Below are positions 24,622 to 33,146 of a DNA stretch of 41,436 bases, piece after piece. The stretch's first letter is position 1. Each line of letters begins with the position of its first letter. The translations under genes and the position numbers were made by a program. Source of the stretch: Pseudomonadota bacterium (GTDB lineage: Bacteria; Pseudomonadota; Gammaproteobacteria; Burkholderiales; Burkholderiaceae_C); the NCBI GenBank assembly GCA_021846965.1, contig JAJZWA010000007.1, positions 39,204 through 80,639 on the forward strand. The letters run 5' to 3'. Under the pieces are notes generated by a model that did not search any database, had not been told where the DNA came from, and saw nothing but the letters and a program-made list of their open reading frames with translations.

Positions 24622-25625
24622 CAGAAGTACCCCTCTTTCTTGCGCCGCTCCATGGCGGCCTGGCTGCTGCGATCGTCCATGCGCGTGGCCCCGCGCTCGC
24701 TCAGGGTGACCGTGAGCGTCTCCGCCACCACGTCCGCGGCGTTGGCCGCGCGGCTCGGCACCGGGCAGGTGCAGCTCATGTCCCCGACGGTGCGAAAGCG
24801 CACGTCCGCCATCTCCACGGCGTCCCCGGGACGTGGTGGCGTGCATTCGGTCACCGGCACGAACACTCCGTCCCGGGCCACCACCTCGCGCCGATGGCTG
24901 TAGTACAGCGAGGGCAGCGGGATGTTCTCCCGGGCGATGTACATCCAGACGTCGAGTTCGGTCCAGTTGCTGATGGGAAAGGCGCGGAAATGCTCACCGG
25001 GGCGCAACCGGGTGTTGAACAGCGACCACAACTCGGCGCGCTGCTCCTTGGGCTGCCACTGCCCGAAGGCATCGCGGTGGCTGAAGATGCGCTCCTTGGC
25101 GCGCGCCTTCTCCTCGTCGCGTCGGGCGCCACCGATGAGGCAGTCGAAGCGATGCTGCTCGATGGCTTCGAGCAGGGTCACGCTCTGGTGCGCATTGCGC
25201 GACTCCATCGGATCGCGCAGGCGCACGCTGCCGCGGCGGATCGAGTCCTCCATGTGGGCCACGATCAGCTCGTCGCCATGGCGCGCCACCTCGCTGTCCC
25301 GAAATTCGATCACCTCGGGGAAGTTGTGCCCGGTGTCGACATGCAGCAGGGGAAAGGGCAGGCGTCCGTCGAAGCCGCCCTCGGCACGGCGCTCGCGAAA
25401 GGCCTTGTGCGCCAGGCGCAGCACCACGCAGGAGTCCTTGCCCCCCGAAAACAGCAGGGCCGGGCGCTCGAAGGCCCCGGCCACCTCGCGCAGGACGAAG
25501 ATCGCCTCTTCCTCCAGCGCGTCCAGATGACGTCGATCCACCGCGGGCAGCGCCCGCTCCGGGTGCACCGTTTGCACCGGTTGCACCGGCCTTGCTGCCT
25601 GCTCTTGTTGCACGATGGCGTTCAT
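24621..25625 (-). CDS. cysD: Sulfate adenylyltransferase subunit 2
   Basis: A 334-residue catalytic subunit of ATP sulfurylase (ATP + sulfate to APS + PPi). The PP-loop is SGGKDS at 60-65, preceded by ALLF. LLHVDTGHNFPEVIEFRD, GGARRDEEKARAKERIFS and the C-terminal AMERRKKEGYF are family hallmarks. The N-terminus has an extra 25-residue Gln/Val/Pro stretch before homology begins. Near the C-terminus it reads TVGDMSCTC, the form seen outside the enterobacteria, instead of the E. coli GCYPLT. The ATG at 25625 overlaps the cysH stop by 4 bp (ATGA). Confidence 0.96.
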   Translation of the reverse strand: MNAIVQQEQAARPVQPVQTVHPERALPAVDRRHLDALEEEAIFVLREVAGAFERPALLFSGGKDSCVVLRLAHKAFRERRAEGGFDGRLPFPLLHVDTGHNFPEVIEFRDSEVARHGDELIVAHMEDSIRRGSVRLRDPMESRNAHQSVTLLEAIEQHRFDCLIGGARRDEEKARAKERIFSHRDAFGQWQPKEQRAELWSLFNTRLRPGEHFRAFPISNWTELDVWMYIARENIPLPSLYYSHRREVVARDGVFVPVTECTPPRPGDAVEMADVRFRTVGDMSCTCPVPSRAANAADVVAETLTVTLSERGATRMDDRSSQAAMERRKKEGYF

Positions 25626-26419
25626 GTCTTCGCTCCCACGGCATGCCGGCCCTCGGGGTGCAGACCGCACTCCTTGGCGCCTTCCAGTTCCCACCACCAG
25701 CGGCCAGCCCGCTGATCCTCACCCACGGCCACGGCGCGCGTACAGGGCTCGCAGCCGATGCTGGGGTAGAAGCGATCGTGCAGGGGGTTGTAGGGCACGC
25801 CATGCAGTGCGACGTAATGCCACACATCGCCCAGGCTCCACTGCGCGAGGGGGTTGAACTTCACGCGGCCGTCGGCGCCGACCTCACGCTCGCCCACGTC
25901 GACTCGCTGGGCGGATTGTTCGCGTCGCAGGCCGGTGATCCAGGCGCTGCGCCCGTCGAGCATGCGCCCGAGGGGCTCGAGCTTGCGCACGGCGCAGCAG
26001 GCCTTGCGCAAGGGAATGCTGCGATACATCGCATCCGGGCCGTTGCGCCCGACGAATTCGAGCACCGCCTGGTGGGCGGGGCGCCAGATCTCGACGTCGA
26101 TGCCGTAATGGCGGCGCACGCGCCCGATCAGCTCCAGGGTCTCCAGGTGCAGGGCTCCGGTGTCCAGCGTGGCCACGCGGATGTCCAGCCCCTGCGCATG
26201 GATCAGATCGCTCAGCACCATGTCCTCCACGCCCAGGCTGCTCGCCTGCACCACCGTGCCCGCATGCTCGGCAGCCGCCTGGCGCAGCAACTCCACGGTG
26301 CGTGCCAGTCGTTGCTCGTAGTGCGCGCTGGCACGCCCATGGCGCAGCGCGGCCGGCAGCACCGGGGCGTCCGCCCCGGGGCCGAGGTCGATGGTGTCGA
26401 AGCCTGCCACCCCGGTCAT
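25622..26419 (-). CDS. cysH: Assimilatory adenylylsulfate (APS) reductase, [4Fe-4S] type
   Basis: A 265-residue reductase of the CysH family that converts APS to sulfite using thioredoxin. Motifs are VQASSLGVEDMVLSDLI, VATLDTGALHLETLELI, KACCAVRKLEPL and GCEPCTRAV. The CC...CxxC cysteine set is the [4Fe-4S] signature that marks APS-using enzymes rather than PAPS reductases, which fits the lack of an APS kinase. The C-terminal catalytic Cys lies in the terminal ECGLH element (GAKECGLH). I chose ATG 26419, which overlaps the DUF934 stop (ATGA); the frame runs 90 codons further up inside DUF934, but that part is a shadow. Confidence 0.95.
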   Translation of the reverse strand: MTGVAGFDTIDLGPGADAPVLPAALRHGRASAHYEQRLARTVELLRQAAAEHAGTVVQASSLGVEDMVLSDLIHAQGLDIRVATLDTGALHLETLELIGRVRRHYGIDVEIWRPAHQAVLEFVGRNGPDAMYRSIPLRKACCAVRKLEPLGRMLDGRSAWITGLRREQSAQRVDVGEREVGADGRVKFNPLAQWSLGDVWHYVALHGVPYNPLHDRFYPSIGCEPCTRAVAVGEDQRAGRWWWELEGAKECGLHPEGRHAVGAKT

Positions 26420-26934
26420 GCCGCGACCCCCAGGGCCGCCCAGGCCAGGCCGGCGGGTCGCTGCAGCGGCTGCCGTGCGTCGGCCTGGTAGTGCCCGGGA
26501 AAGAACTCCAGCGCGCGCCGCGCCGCCAGGGGGTCCTGGTCCTCGCGCAGCTGGGCGGCATCGAAGCCGCTGCGCGCCAGCGGCAGCAACATATCGACCA
26601 GCACCTGACCGGTGGCCCGCAGTTCGCCGGCGTAGCGATGCCGCAGGCGCAGCAGCCTGGCCTGGGTGTAGGCACGGCCGTCGGTCCACTTGGGAAACTG
26701 CAACGCCAGCAAGGCCAGGCCCGGCAACTCGGGTGCCAGCGCCTCGACCTCGAAATCGTTGGGGACCAGCAGGCCGATGCGCGCGCTGCGGGCCAGGCCC
26801 TGGCGCCCTGCGGGGTCCAGATCCAGCCAGTCCTTCAGGGCCAGCAGGGCATGCGTGGGGGCCGCCGCTTGCGCCGCGAGCTGCGCGGGCTCGAGGGCGC
26901 GCCAGGGATCGCGCGAGGAATCGATGAATTTCAT
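26416..26934 (-). CDS. DUF934 protein, sulfite-reductase operon partner
   Basis: A 172-residue protein matching DUF934: LLVPNDFEVEALAPELPGLALLALQFPKWTDGRAYTQARLLRLRHRYAGELRATGQVLVDMLLPLARSGFDAAQL, with FFPGHYQ near the C-terminus. The family is regularly encoded directly after cysI in proteobacteria and is often labelled as an oxidoreductase of unknown function. A role in supplying electrons to, or assembling, the siroheme sulfite reductase is inference. It overlaps both neighbours by 4 bp (ATGA). No cofactor motif is visible. Confidence 0.92.
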   Translation of the reverse strand: MKFIDSSRDPWRALEPAQLAAQAAAPTHALLALKDWLDLDPAGRQGLARSARIGLLVPNDFEVEALAPELPGLALLALQFPKWTDGRAYTQARLLRLRHRYAGELRATGQVLVDMLLPLARSGFDAAQLREDQDPLAARRALEFFPGHYQADARQPLQRPAGLAWAALGVAA

Positions 26935-28649
26935 GCTGCCACCTTGCGTGCCGTGCTGCGTCGCACCGCGTCAGCGGCCGCCGCGAAAGGCGCCGGGCCG
27001 AGCCGGCGCGCCGTGTCGATGAAGCGTTCGCCCTGCAGGCGCTGTTCCCGGTACACCTCGATCAGGGCTTCCACCGCGTCGGCCACTTCGTCGGCTGCGA
27101 AGGATGCGCCGATGATGCGTCCGGGCGAGGCGCTGCCGCCGCGGGTGGAGCCATCCCCGCCGCCGACCGTGATCTGGTACCACTCGGAGCCATCCTTGTC
27201 GACGCCGAGGATGCCGATGTGGCCGCTGTGGTGATGCCCGCAGGAGTTGATGCACCCGCTGATGTTCAGGTCCAGGTCGCCGATGTCGAACATTTCGTCG
27301 AGGTCCTGGAAGCGCTGCGCGATGTCCTCGGCCACCGGCAGCGAACGCGCATTGGCCAGGGCGCAGAAGTCGCCGCCGGGGCAGGCGATGATGTCGCCGA
27401 GCAGCCCGATGTTGGGCGTGGCCATGCCGGCCTCGCGCGCCTGCTCCCAGAGCAGGGCGAGCTCGGACTCGCGCACCCAGGGCAGCACCAGGTTCTGCTC
27501 GTGGCTCACGCGCAGCTCGCCGCGCCCGAAACGCTCGGCCAGCGCGGCGGCCGCGCGCATCTGCTGCGCGGTTGCGTTGCCGGGTGCCTGGCCCGGTCGC
27601 TTGAGCGACAGCGTGACCACGCGGTGATCGGCCAGCCGATGCGCCTGCACGTTGCGCTCGATCCAGCGGGCGTGCGCCGGGTCGGCCGCGGCACGAAGCC
27701 TGGCTTCGGCCGCCTCGGCGATCTGCGCCGGCGTCGGCTCCTGCGCGGGCGGCGCCTCGAAATGCTCGGCCATCGCCTGCACCTGCGCCTCGGTCACCAG
27801 CAGGGCCTCGGCCCCCATGTCGCGCTCGAGCATGGTGGCGAATTCCCGCTCCACCGCGTCCACGAAGCCTTGTCCCTCGGAGCGCACGAGGATCTTGATG
27901 CGCGCCTTCCACAGGTTGTCGCGGCGCCCGTAGAGGTTGTAGACCCGCAGGATCGCCTCGGTGTACTGCAGCATGTGGCGCACCGGCAGGAACTCGCGTA
28001 CCACGCTGCCGATGAGGGGCGTGCGGCCCATGCCGCCGCCCACCAACACGCGCAGGCCGAGCTCGCCCGCGCCATCGCGCACCAGGTGCATGCCGATGTC
28101 GTACCAGCCCGAGGCCACGCGGTCTTCCAGCGAACCGCCGACGGCGATCTTGAACTTGCGGGGAAGAAAGGCGAATTCGGGGTGGAGGGTGCTCCACTGG
28201 CGCAGGATTTCGCAATAGGGACGCGGGTCGGCGATCTCGTCCGGGGCCACCCCGGCCAGCGCATCGGTGGTGATGTTGCGCACGCAGTTGCCGCTGGTCT
28301 GGATGCCGTGCATGTCCACCTCGGCCAGCAGGTCCATGACATCGGCGCTGCGCGGCAGCCCGATCCAGTTGTACTGCACGTTCTGGCGCGTCGTGAAATG
28401 GGCGTAGCCGCGGTCGAAGCGCTCGGCGATGTCGGCCAGCGCGCGCAGCTGGCGCGTCGCCAGCGCGCCATAGGGCACCGCCACGCGCAGCATCGGAGCG
28501 TGGCGCTGGATGTACCAGCCGTTCTGCAGGCGCAGCGGCTTGAATTCCTCGTCGCCCAGGGAGCCTTCCAGGTGCCGGCGCAACTGGTCTCGGTACTGGG
28601 CCGCGCGCGCATGCACGAAGGCGCGGTCGAATGCACTGTAGCGGTACAT
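26931..28649 (-). CDS. cysI: Siroheme nitrite/sulfite reductase (assimilatory sulfite reductase)
   Basis: A 572-residue enzyme reducing sulfite to sulfide with six electrons. The sequence shows HFTTRQNVQYNWI, TSGNCVRNIT, then the siroheme-[4Fe-4S] cluster cysteines: ACPGGDFC (Cys 423 and 429) and ISGCINSCGHHHSGHIG (Cys 466 and 470). There is no flavoprotein CysJ in the operon, so electrons probably come from ferredoxin or another donor. I start at ATG 28649 (MYRYSAFDR), where family homology begins; an upstream ATG at 28712 has a better GGGAGG ribosome site 11 bp away and would add 21 residues. It is the first gene of the sulfate-reduction operon. Confidence 0.94.
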   Translation of the reverse strand: MYRYSAFDRAFVHARAAQYRDQLRRHLEGSLGDEEFKPLRLQNGWYIQRHAPMLRVAVPYGALATRQLRALADIAERFDRGYAHFTTRQNVQYNWIGLPRSADVMDLLAEVDMHGIQTSGNCVRNITTDALAGVAPDEIADPRPYCEILRQWSTLHPEFAFLPRKFKIAVGGSLEDRVASGWYDIGMHLVRDGAGELGLRVLVGGGMGRTPLIGSVVREFLPVRHMLQYTEAILRVYNLYGRRDNLWKARIKILVRSEGQGFVDAVEREFATMLERDMGAEALLVTEAQVQAMAEHFEAPPAQEPTPAQIAEAAEARLRAAADPAHARWIERNVQAHRLADHRVVTLSLKRPGQAPGNATAQQMRAAAALAERFGRGELRVSHEQNLVLPWVRESELALLWEQAREAGMATPNIGLLGDIIACPGGDFCALANARSLPVAEDIAQRFQDLDEMFDIGDLDLNISGCINSCGHHHSGHIGILGVDKDGSEWYQITVGGGDGSTRGGSASPGRIIGASFAADEVADAVEALIEVYREQRLQGERFIDTARRLGPAPFAAAADAVRRSTARKVAA

Positions 28650-28771
28650 GGGGGCGGGTGTTCGCACGACACCGGGTGGCGGCGCTCGTGCAGGGTTCGA
28701 CACAGCCTGCATGCTAGGCAGGCCCTCCCGCAATCCCAACTACCGTGTGGTGATACCGATAGGCTCGCCGG
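28650..28771 (-). promoter_or_regulatory. Leader and probable promoter of the cys operon
   Basis: This 122-bp gap lies between cysI and the end of the upstream GGDEF-EAL gene. Read on the minus strand it has an AT-richer patch (TTATAACCGGCGAGCCTATC and on to GGTATCACC) next to GGGAGG. A CysB-type activator site would be expected here by analogy with other cys operons, but I cannot mark a specific box. Confidence 0.35.
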
Positions 28772-31700
28772 TTATAAGGCCGGCTCCACCTCTCGCCGCC
28801 CCTGCGGGACGCTGCGCGCACGGAACCACTGCAGGGCCTGCAGCGGGCCCAGCGGGCGGGCGATGGCGTAGCCCTGCCCGGCGTCGGCCCCCAGATCGGC
28901 GGCCAGGCGCACCAGCTCCGGAGTCTCCAGGCCCTCGACCACCACGGCCAGCCCCAGGCGGTGCATGAGCTCGGTGAGCCCTCCGACGATGGCCGCCACC
29001 GCCTGCGGGTTGGAGGGCATGTCGCGCACCAGCCCGCGGTCGATCTTCACCAGGTCGAACTGCAGCTGACGCAGGCGCAACAGCGTGGAATGTCCCGCCC
29101 CCATGTCGTCCATGGCCATGCGCGTGCCCAGGGCCTTGAGCGACTCCACCGTGCGGTCGATGCTCGAGTCGCCGATCCACTGCTCGGTCTCGAGCAGCTC
29201 GAAGGTCAGGCGCGAGGGTTCGATGCCGTGCGCCAGCAGCGCGCGCTCGACCACCGCGCACAGATCGCGCTGGCGCAGCACGCTGGGGGGCAGGTTGATC
29301 GACGCGTCGACGCGCAGGCCGTCGCGCTCCCAGTCCCCCAGCTGGCGCAGCACCTGGGTCAGGCCCTGGCTGAACACCTGGCCCAGCTCGACGCTGCCGC
29401 AGGCGGGAAGGAACTCGTCGGGAGTGCGCAGGCGATCGCCGTCCTGCAGACGCGCGAGCGCCTCCACCTTGTTGCATTCGGCATTGCGCAGGTCGATGAT
29501 GGGCTGGTACAGCATGCACACCTTCTGCGCGCCGATCAGCTCGCGCGAGCGCGCCATGGCGGCGCCGGACATCGGCGGCGTCAGCGCGGCGGCCTCGAAG
29601 CGCGCCCAGGCCTGGCGGAAGATCTGCATCACGGTGTCCAGCCAGGGGCCGATGGCCTGGGGCCCGAACTGCCCGGGATTGCGCGCGAACAGCGAGACCA
29701 CGGCCACCGGGCGCCCGTGCGCGTCGAGCACCGGAATGGCCGCGCTGCTGCGGATTCCAGCGGCAGCCGCGACGGCGTGCCAGCGCGCCACCGTGGGGTC
29801 CAGCGCATGCACCACGGTCATCTGCACCCGGCCCTGCATCCAGCAGCGCGCCAGCGTGCCGTCGCCGCTGACCTCGGCGCCCACGTCGACCAGCGACTGC
29901 AGCGCCGCGCTGTGGTACTCGAACACGAAACGGCCGTCCTCGCGCGGGCGCGCCAGCCCCACGCCGACGATGCCGGGCAGCCCCTCCAGCGCGCGCCCGA
30001 CATGGCCGACGAAATCCGCCCAGACCCCGAAGCGCTCCAGGTCGCCCAGCGCCTGCGTGGCCCATTCCCGGTAGGCGCGCGTGACCTCGTCGGCCCCCAG
30101 GATGCGCTGCTGCAGCTCGCGGCTCACCCGCTGGGCCAGCACGTCCAGGAGCTGCAGGCGCCGCAGGCTGTGCATGGGCAGCTGCCCGATGCGCTCGGCG
30201 AGCTCATGGTGCAAGCCGAACAGGGCGCGGGTCAGGGCCGCGGAGGCCACGCCCACCAGCGCGTGCCTGCGCCCCGCGCGCAAGGCCACGTCGCCGCGTT
30301 CGTGCTCGAGCGCGCCGGGTTCGAGCAAGGCACGCAATTGCGCCGTCTCGCGTTCGCGCAGGCGCGCGCGCGTGTCCCCATCCAGCGCATCCAGCGCGGC
30401 GGCGGTCTGCCCATCCTCGTGGAGCCGCGCGAAGTAGGCTTGCAACAAGGCCTCGTCGAGGCCCAGCCCCTGCGACTGCGCCTCGGCCAGCAGATGCGCG
30501 GCGGCATCTCCATAGGCCTGGGGCGCGCGCGCGGCGGCCAGCGCGGAGAGCTCGCCGCGCATGGGTTCGCCCCAGCGCAGCCACCAGTTGTCGCGCTCGG
30601 CCTTGCGCATCTTGCAACTCAGCAGCGCGGCGTCGGCCTGGCGCAGCAGCCCGTCGACGCTGGTCTCGTCGTCGGGATACATGGCCAGGCCCAGGCTCAT
30701 GCCCAGGCGCAGCGCCGACGAGCCGGTGCCGAACTCGGCCTGCATGGCCAGCTCGAAGGCCTGCAGGCGCGACGCCAGCTGCTCCGGCCCCTCCACGCGA
30801 TTGAGCACCAGCACGAATTCATCCCCACCGATGCGTGCCAGCAGATCGCGCGGACCCAGCGCGCCGCCCAGGCGCTGCGCCACCTGGCGCAGCACCGCGT
30901 CGCCCACCAGGTGGCCCCAGCGTTCGTTGACGGCGGCGAAATCGTCCAGGTCCAGCCAGCCCAGCGCCAGGTGGGCCCCTTCCTGGGCCACCTGCTCGAG
31001 CTCGCGCTGCAGGAAGTGGTCGAGACCGTGGCGGTTGGGCAGCTGGGTCAGCGCATCGTGCCGAGCCTGCCAGCGCAGGCGCTCCTGCGCCTGGCGGCGC
31101 TGCGTGATGTCCACCGCGGACCACACGGAATCGAAGTCGCCGTCGTCGTGATCGATACGCCGGCCGGCGATCTCCCACCAGGCGGTGTCGCCGTCGGCCC
31201 GACGCACGCACACCTCCGCGCGGGCCTGGCCGGCGTCGCGCAGCGGCCCTTCCAGCTGCTGGCGCCAGCGCCTGAACTCGGCCGGGGCGGCATACAGCTC
31301 GTCCACGCCCCGCCCGACCAGCTCGCGCGCATCGGCGTGCCCCAGCATCTGGGCCAGCGTGGCGTTGGCGGCGCGGATGGTGCGCCCGCGCAGCAAGGCC
31401 ATGCCCACCAGCGCGTTGTCCAGCATCGCCGCGTGCAGGGCCTGCTCTCGCTCGCCGCGCCGGCGCATGCGCTCGAAACCCAGCAGGGTGCCGGCCATGG
31501 TCGCCGCGAACTCGAGCAACTCCAGTTCCTCCGCGGCCGCCGGGCCGGCAGCCATGGCGGTCAGGGCGAAGGTGCCGATGAGCTCGCCTTCGTGCCAGAC
31601 GGGGTAGGAATGACAGGATCCGAGTCCCCAGCGCTGCGCCGGCGCGCGCAGGTCCTCCCAACGGGTGTCGGAGGCGATGTCGTCGACCAGCGCCGGCTGT

Positions 31701-31981
31701 TCGTGCAACGCGACGTTGCCGCAGGACCCACTGCCCTGGCCCGGGAGCAGCCCGTCGAACTCGGCCAGCATCGCGGGCGGCGCGCCGGGCGCGGCGAACA
31801 CGTACAGGCGCCGATCCTCGCCCAGCACCATGATGCTGGCCACGCGCCCCGGCGCATGGCTTTCGGCCAGCCGGCACAGACGCTGCGCGAGTGCGGATGG
31901 CGCATGCCCGGCGACGAGTTCGCGCAGGATGGAGGTGGCGAATTCAAGCCACTGGCGTTGGCGGGACGGCTCGGACGGCAT
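28772..31981 (-). CDS. GAF-PAS-GGDEF-linker-GAF-EAL c-di-GMP signalling protein
   Basis: A 1069-residue cytoplasmic protein. A first GAF domain spans about 15-170 (GSGSCGNVALHEQPALVDDI is typical), a PAS domain about 185-295, and the GGDEF domain about 305-460 with GGDEF at 385-389. The I-site position reads GPRD instead of RxxD, so product inhibition is probably lost. A helical region of about 475-660 (GRRHALVGVASAALTRALFGLHHEL) is seen in some sensor cyclases and might be a further sensory domain. A second GAF follows at about 665-795, then EAL at about 810-1055 (EAL 840-842, LLETE, DDMGAGHS, VEGLET). Catalytic residues look complete in both domains. The signal sensed is unknown. Confidence 0.9.
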   Translation of the reverse strand: MPSEPSRQRQWLEFATSILRELVAGHAPSALAQRLCRLAESHAPGRVASIMVLGEDRRLYVFAAPGAPPAMLAEFDGLLPGQGSGSCGNVALHEQPALVDDIASDTRWEDLRAPAQRWGLGSCHSYPVWHEGELIGTFALTAMAAGPAAAEELELLEFAATMAGTLLGFERMRRRGEREQALHAAMLDNALVGMALLRGRTIRAANATLAQMLGHADARELVGRGVDELYAAPAEFRRWRQQLEGPLRDAGQARAEVCVRRADGDTAWWEIAGRRIDHDDGDFDSVWSAVDITQRRQAQERLRWQARHDALTQLPNRHGLDHFLQRELEQVAQEGAHLALGWLDLDDFAAVNERWGHLVGDAVLRQVAQRLGGALGPRDLLARIGGDEFVLVLNRVEGPEQLASRLQAFELAMQAEFGTGSSALRLGMSLGLAMYPDDETSVDGLLRQADAALLSCKMRKAERDNWWLRWGEPMRGELSALAAARAPQAYGDAAAHLLAEAQSQGLGLDEALLQAYFARLHEDGQTAAALDALDGDTRARLRERETAQLRALLEPGALEHERGDVALRAGRRHALVGVASAALTRALFGLHHELAERIGQLPMHSLRRLQLLDVLAQRVSRELQQRILGADEVTRAYREWATQALGDLERFGVWADFVGHVGRALEGLPGIVGVGLARPREDGRFVFEYHSAALQSLVDVGAEVSGDGTLARCWMQGRVQMTVVHALDPTVARWHAVAAAAGIRSSAAIPVLDAHGRPVAVVSLFARNPGQFGPQAIGPWLDTVMQIFRQAWARFEAAALTPPMSGAAMARSRELIGAQKVCMLYQPIIDLRNAECNKVEALARLQDGDRLRTPDEFLPACGSVELGQVFSQGLTQVLRQLGDWERDGLRVDASINLPPSVLRQRDLCAVVERALLAHGIEPSRLTFELLETEQWIGDSSIDRTVESLKALGTRMAMDDMGAGHSTLLRLRQLQFDLVKIDRGLVRDMPSNPQAVAAIVGGLTELMHRLGLAVVVEGLETPELVRLAADLGADAGQGYAIARPLGPLQALQWFRARSVPQGRREVEPAL

Positions 31982-32103
31982 CGGCGGGCGCTGGAAAACC
32001 TGGAATGCGGAACTTCGTGGACCGGCCGACCCCGCGCTGCAGCTGCGGCCCTCGCGGGCACACCGCCATGCGCCCCCGCGCGAGGGACCCGAAGGGCAGA
32101 GGA

Positions 32104-32140
32104 CGTGATAGTGTCGTGTCTTTGGCGTGATTGTGCCGTG
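32104..32140. repeat. Two 15-bp direct repeats, 22 bp apart, upstream of the GAF-GGDEF-EAL gene
   Basis: CGTGATAGTGTCGTG at 32104-32118 and CGTGATTGTGCCGTG at 32126-32140 differ at two of fifteen positions. Start-to-start spacing is 22 bp, about two turns of the helix, so a dimer-of-dimers could bind one face. They are 123 to 159 bp upstream of the start codon at 31981. Confidence 0.6.
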
Positions 32141-32146
32141 AATCGG

Positions 32147-32210
32147 CGAAATTCCCCCGGGGCAAGCTCGCCAAGGGGAGAAATTTCGCGGGACTTATGA
32201 CAATTTCCCC
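32147..32210. promoter_or_regulatory. Set of AATT(T)CCCC elements, two of them inverted
   Basis: CGAAATTCCCCC (32147-32158) and GGGGAGAAATTTCG (32175-32188) form an imperfect inverted repeat. A third AATTTCCCC lies at 32202-32210 in the same direction as the first. All are in the gap between the PilZ and GGDEF-EAL genes, 166 to 229 bp upstream of the latter. They look like operator half-sites. Confidence 0.4.
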
Positions 32211-32216
32211 ACATCT

Positions 32217-32232
32217 GCCGCCGGTCGGCGGC
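32217..32232 (-). terminator. Hairpin after the PilZ gene
   Basis: GCCGCC at 32217-32222 and GGCGGC at 32227-32232 form a 6-bp stem with a 4-base loop, just beyond the PilZ stop on the minus strand. There is no clear T-run after it, so efficiency is uncertain. Confidence 0.4.
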
Positions 32233-32237
32233 CACCC

Positions 32238-32975
32238 TCAGGTGCGCCCGCTGAGCAGGTCGCGGTCGCGCTGTTGCACGTAGCGCACCACCGCCTGATC
32301 GAAGGCGAAGGTCTTTTCGCAAAACTCCAGGCCCAGCGGCACCAGGCTCTTCCCGTTGGGCAACGGCACCGGCTCATCCACATGCTGGATGCGCGCCGCC
32401 GTCTGCAGCGCCGTGCCCTTGAGCTGGAAGCGCAGTTCCTGCAGGAGTTCGCCGGCGCGCAGCGGAAAGTCCCCGCCCACCGGGCTGACCAGTACGCGCA
32501 TGCCCCCGGCGCTGATGTCGTGGCAGCGCCCGCTGACCGCCGCCGCGCCCTGGCGCACCAGCACCACGGCGCTGACGTCGCCGCTGCCCACCGGCACCCG
32601 GAAATACTGGCGCCGCTGCAGGTAGTACACGCGTGGCGGCAGCTTGGCCTGCAGCGCCTGGGCGCCATTCCAGGGCACGGGCTCGATGTCGTCCAGCTCG
32701 AAACCTACGAAAACCCCCTCGAAACGCGCCACCGCGAGTACCGGCTCGCGCTGGTCCCACTGCACCCCCTCCACTTCCGGGGGAATATCGAAGACCACGG
32801 TATCGGCATCCTCGTCCACATCCAGCAGGATGGAGGGCATCTCGCGCGGCGCACCGTCGGCGAACAGGTTCAACCTCTCGTGGTTGCGGCAGATCTCGTG
32901 CAACACCGCCATGGCGCGCCGTCGCGCGGTCAGGCGATGCTTTTCCGAGAACAGACTTTCGAGCAATTGCTTCAT
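32238..32975 (-). CDS. YcgR-like PilZ-domain protein (c-di-GMP receptor)
   Basis: A 245-residue protein with the two-part YcgR layout. The N-terminal half (LLDVDEDADTVVFDIPPE, LDDIEPVPW) fits the YcgR N-domain. The PilZ domain begins with QRRQYFRVPV, holding the RxxxR c-di-GMP motif, and continues with DISAGGMRVLV, holding the D/NxSxxG motif. Both binding motifs are intact. YcgR proteins act as a brake on flagellar motors when c-di-GMP is high. I start at ATG 32975, where homology begins; no strong ribosome site is seen. It lies upstream of the large GGDEF-EAL gene on the same strand, so the receptor and enzyme form a natural local unit (inference). Confidence 0.9.
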   Translation of the reverse strand: MKQLLESLFSEKHRLTARRRAMAVLHEICRNHERLNLFADGAPREMPSILLDVDEDADTVVFDIPPEVEGVQWDQREPVLAVARFEGVFVGFELDDIEPVPWNGAQALQAKLPPRVYYLQRRQYFRVPVGSGDVSAVVLVRQGAAAVSGRCHDISAGGMRVLVSPVGGDFPLRAGELLQELRFQLKGTALQTAARIQHVDEPVPLPNGKSLVPLGLEFCEKTFAFDQAVVRYVQQRDRDLLSGRT

Positions 32976-33146
32976 CCGACGAAGTGGAGGCTGCGGCGGC
33001 CACAGTGTACGAATTCGCCGCCCCGCTTCTCCCGCAGGGCCGGGCGGCATCCCCGCGGGCGTCGGTCACGACATGCCGAAGCCACGGAATTTGCATTATG
33101 GTTGAGCACACCCGATTTCCTCCGATACTTTCACCGCTTTCCAGCC

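Noticed and set aside
28961..32200. Long plus-strand open frame (over 1000 codons) opposite the GGDEF-EAL gene
   Set aside because: Composition is His/Gln/Arg/Ala-rich with no domain; the minus strand has complete GAF, GGDEF and EAL motifs.
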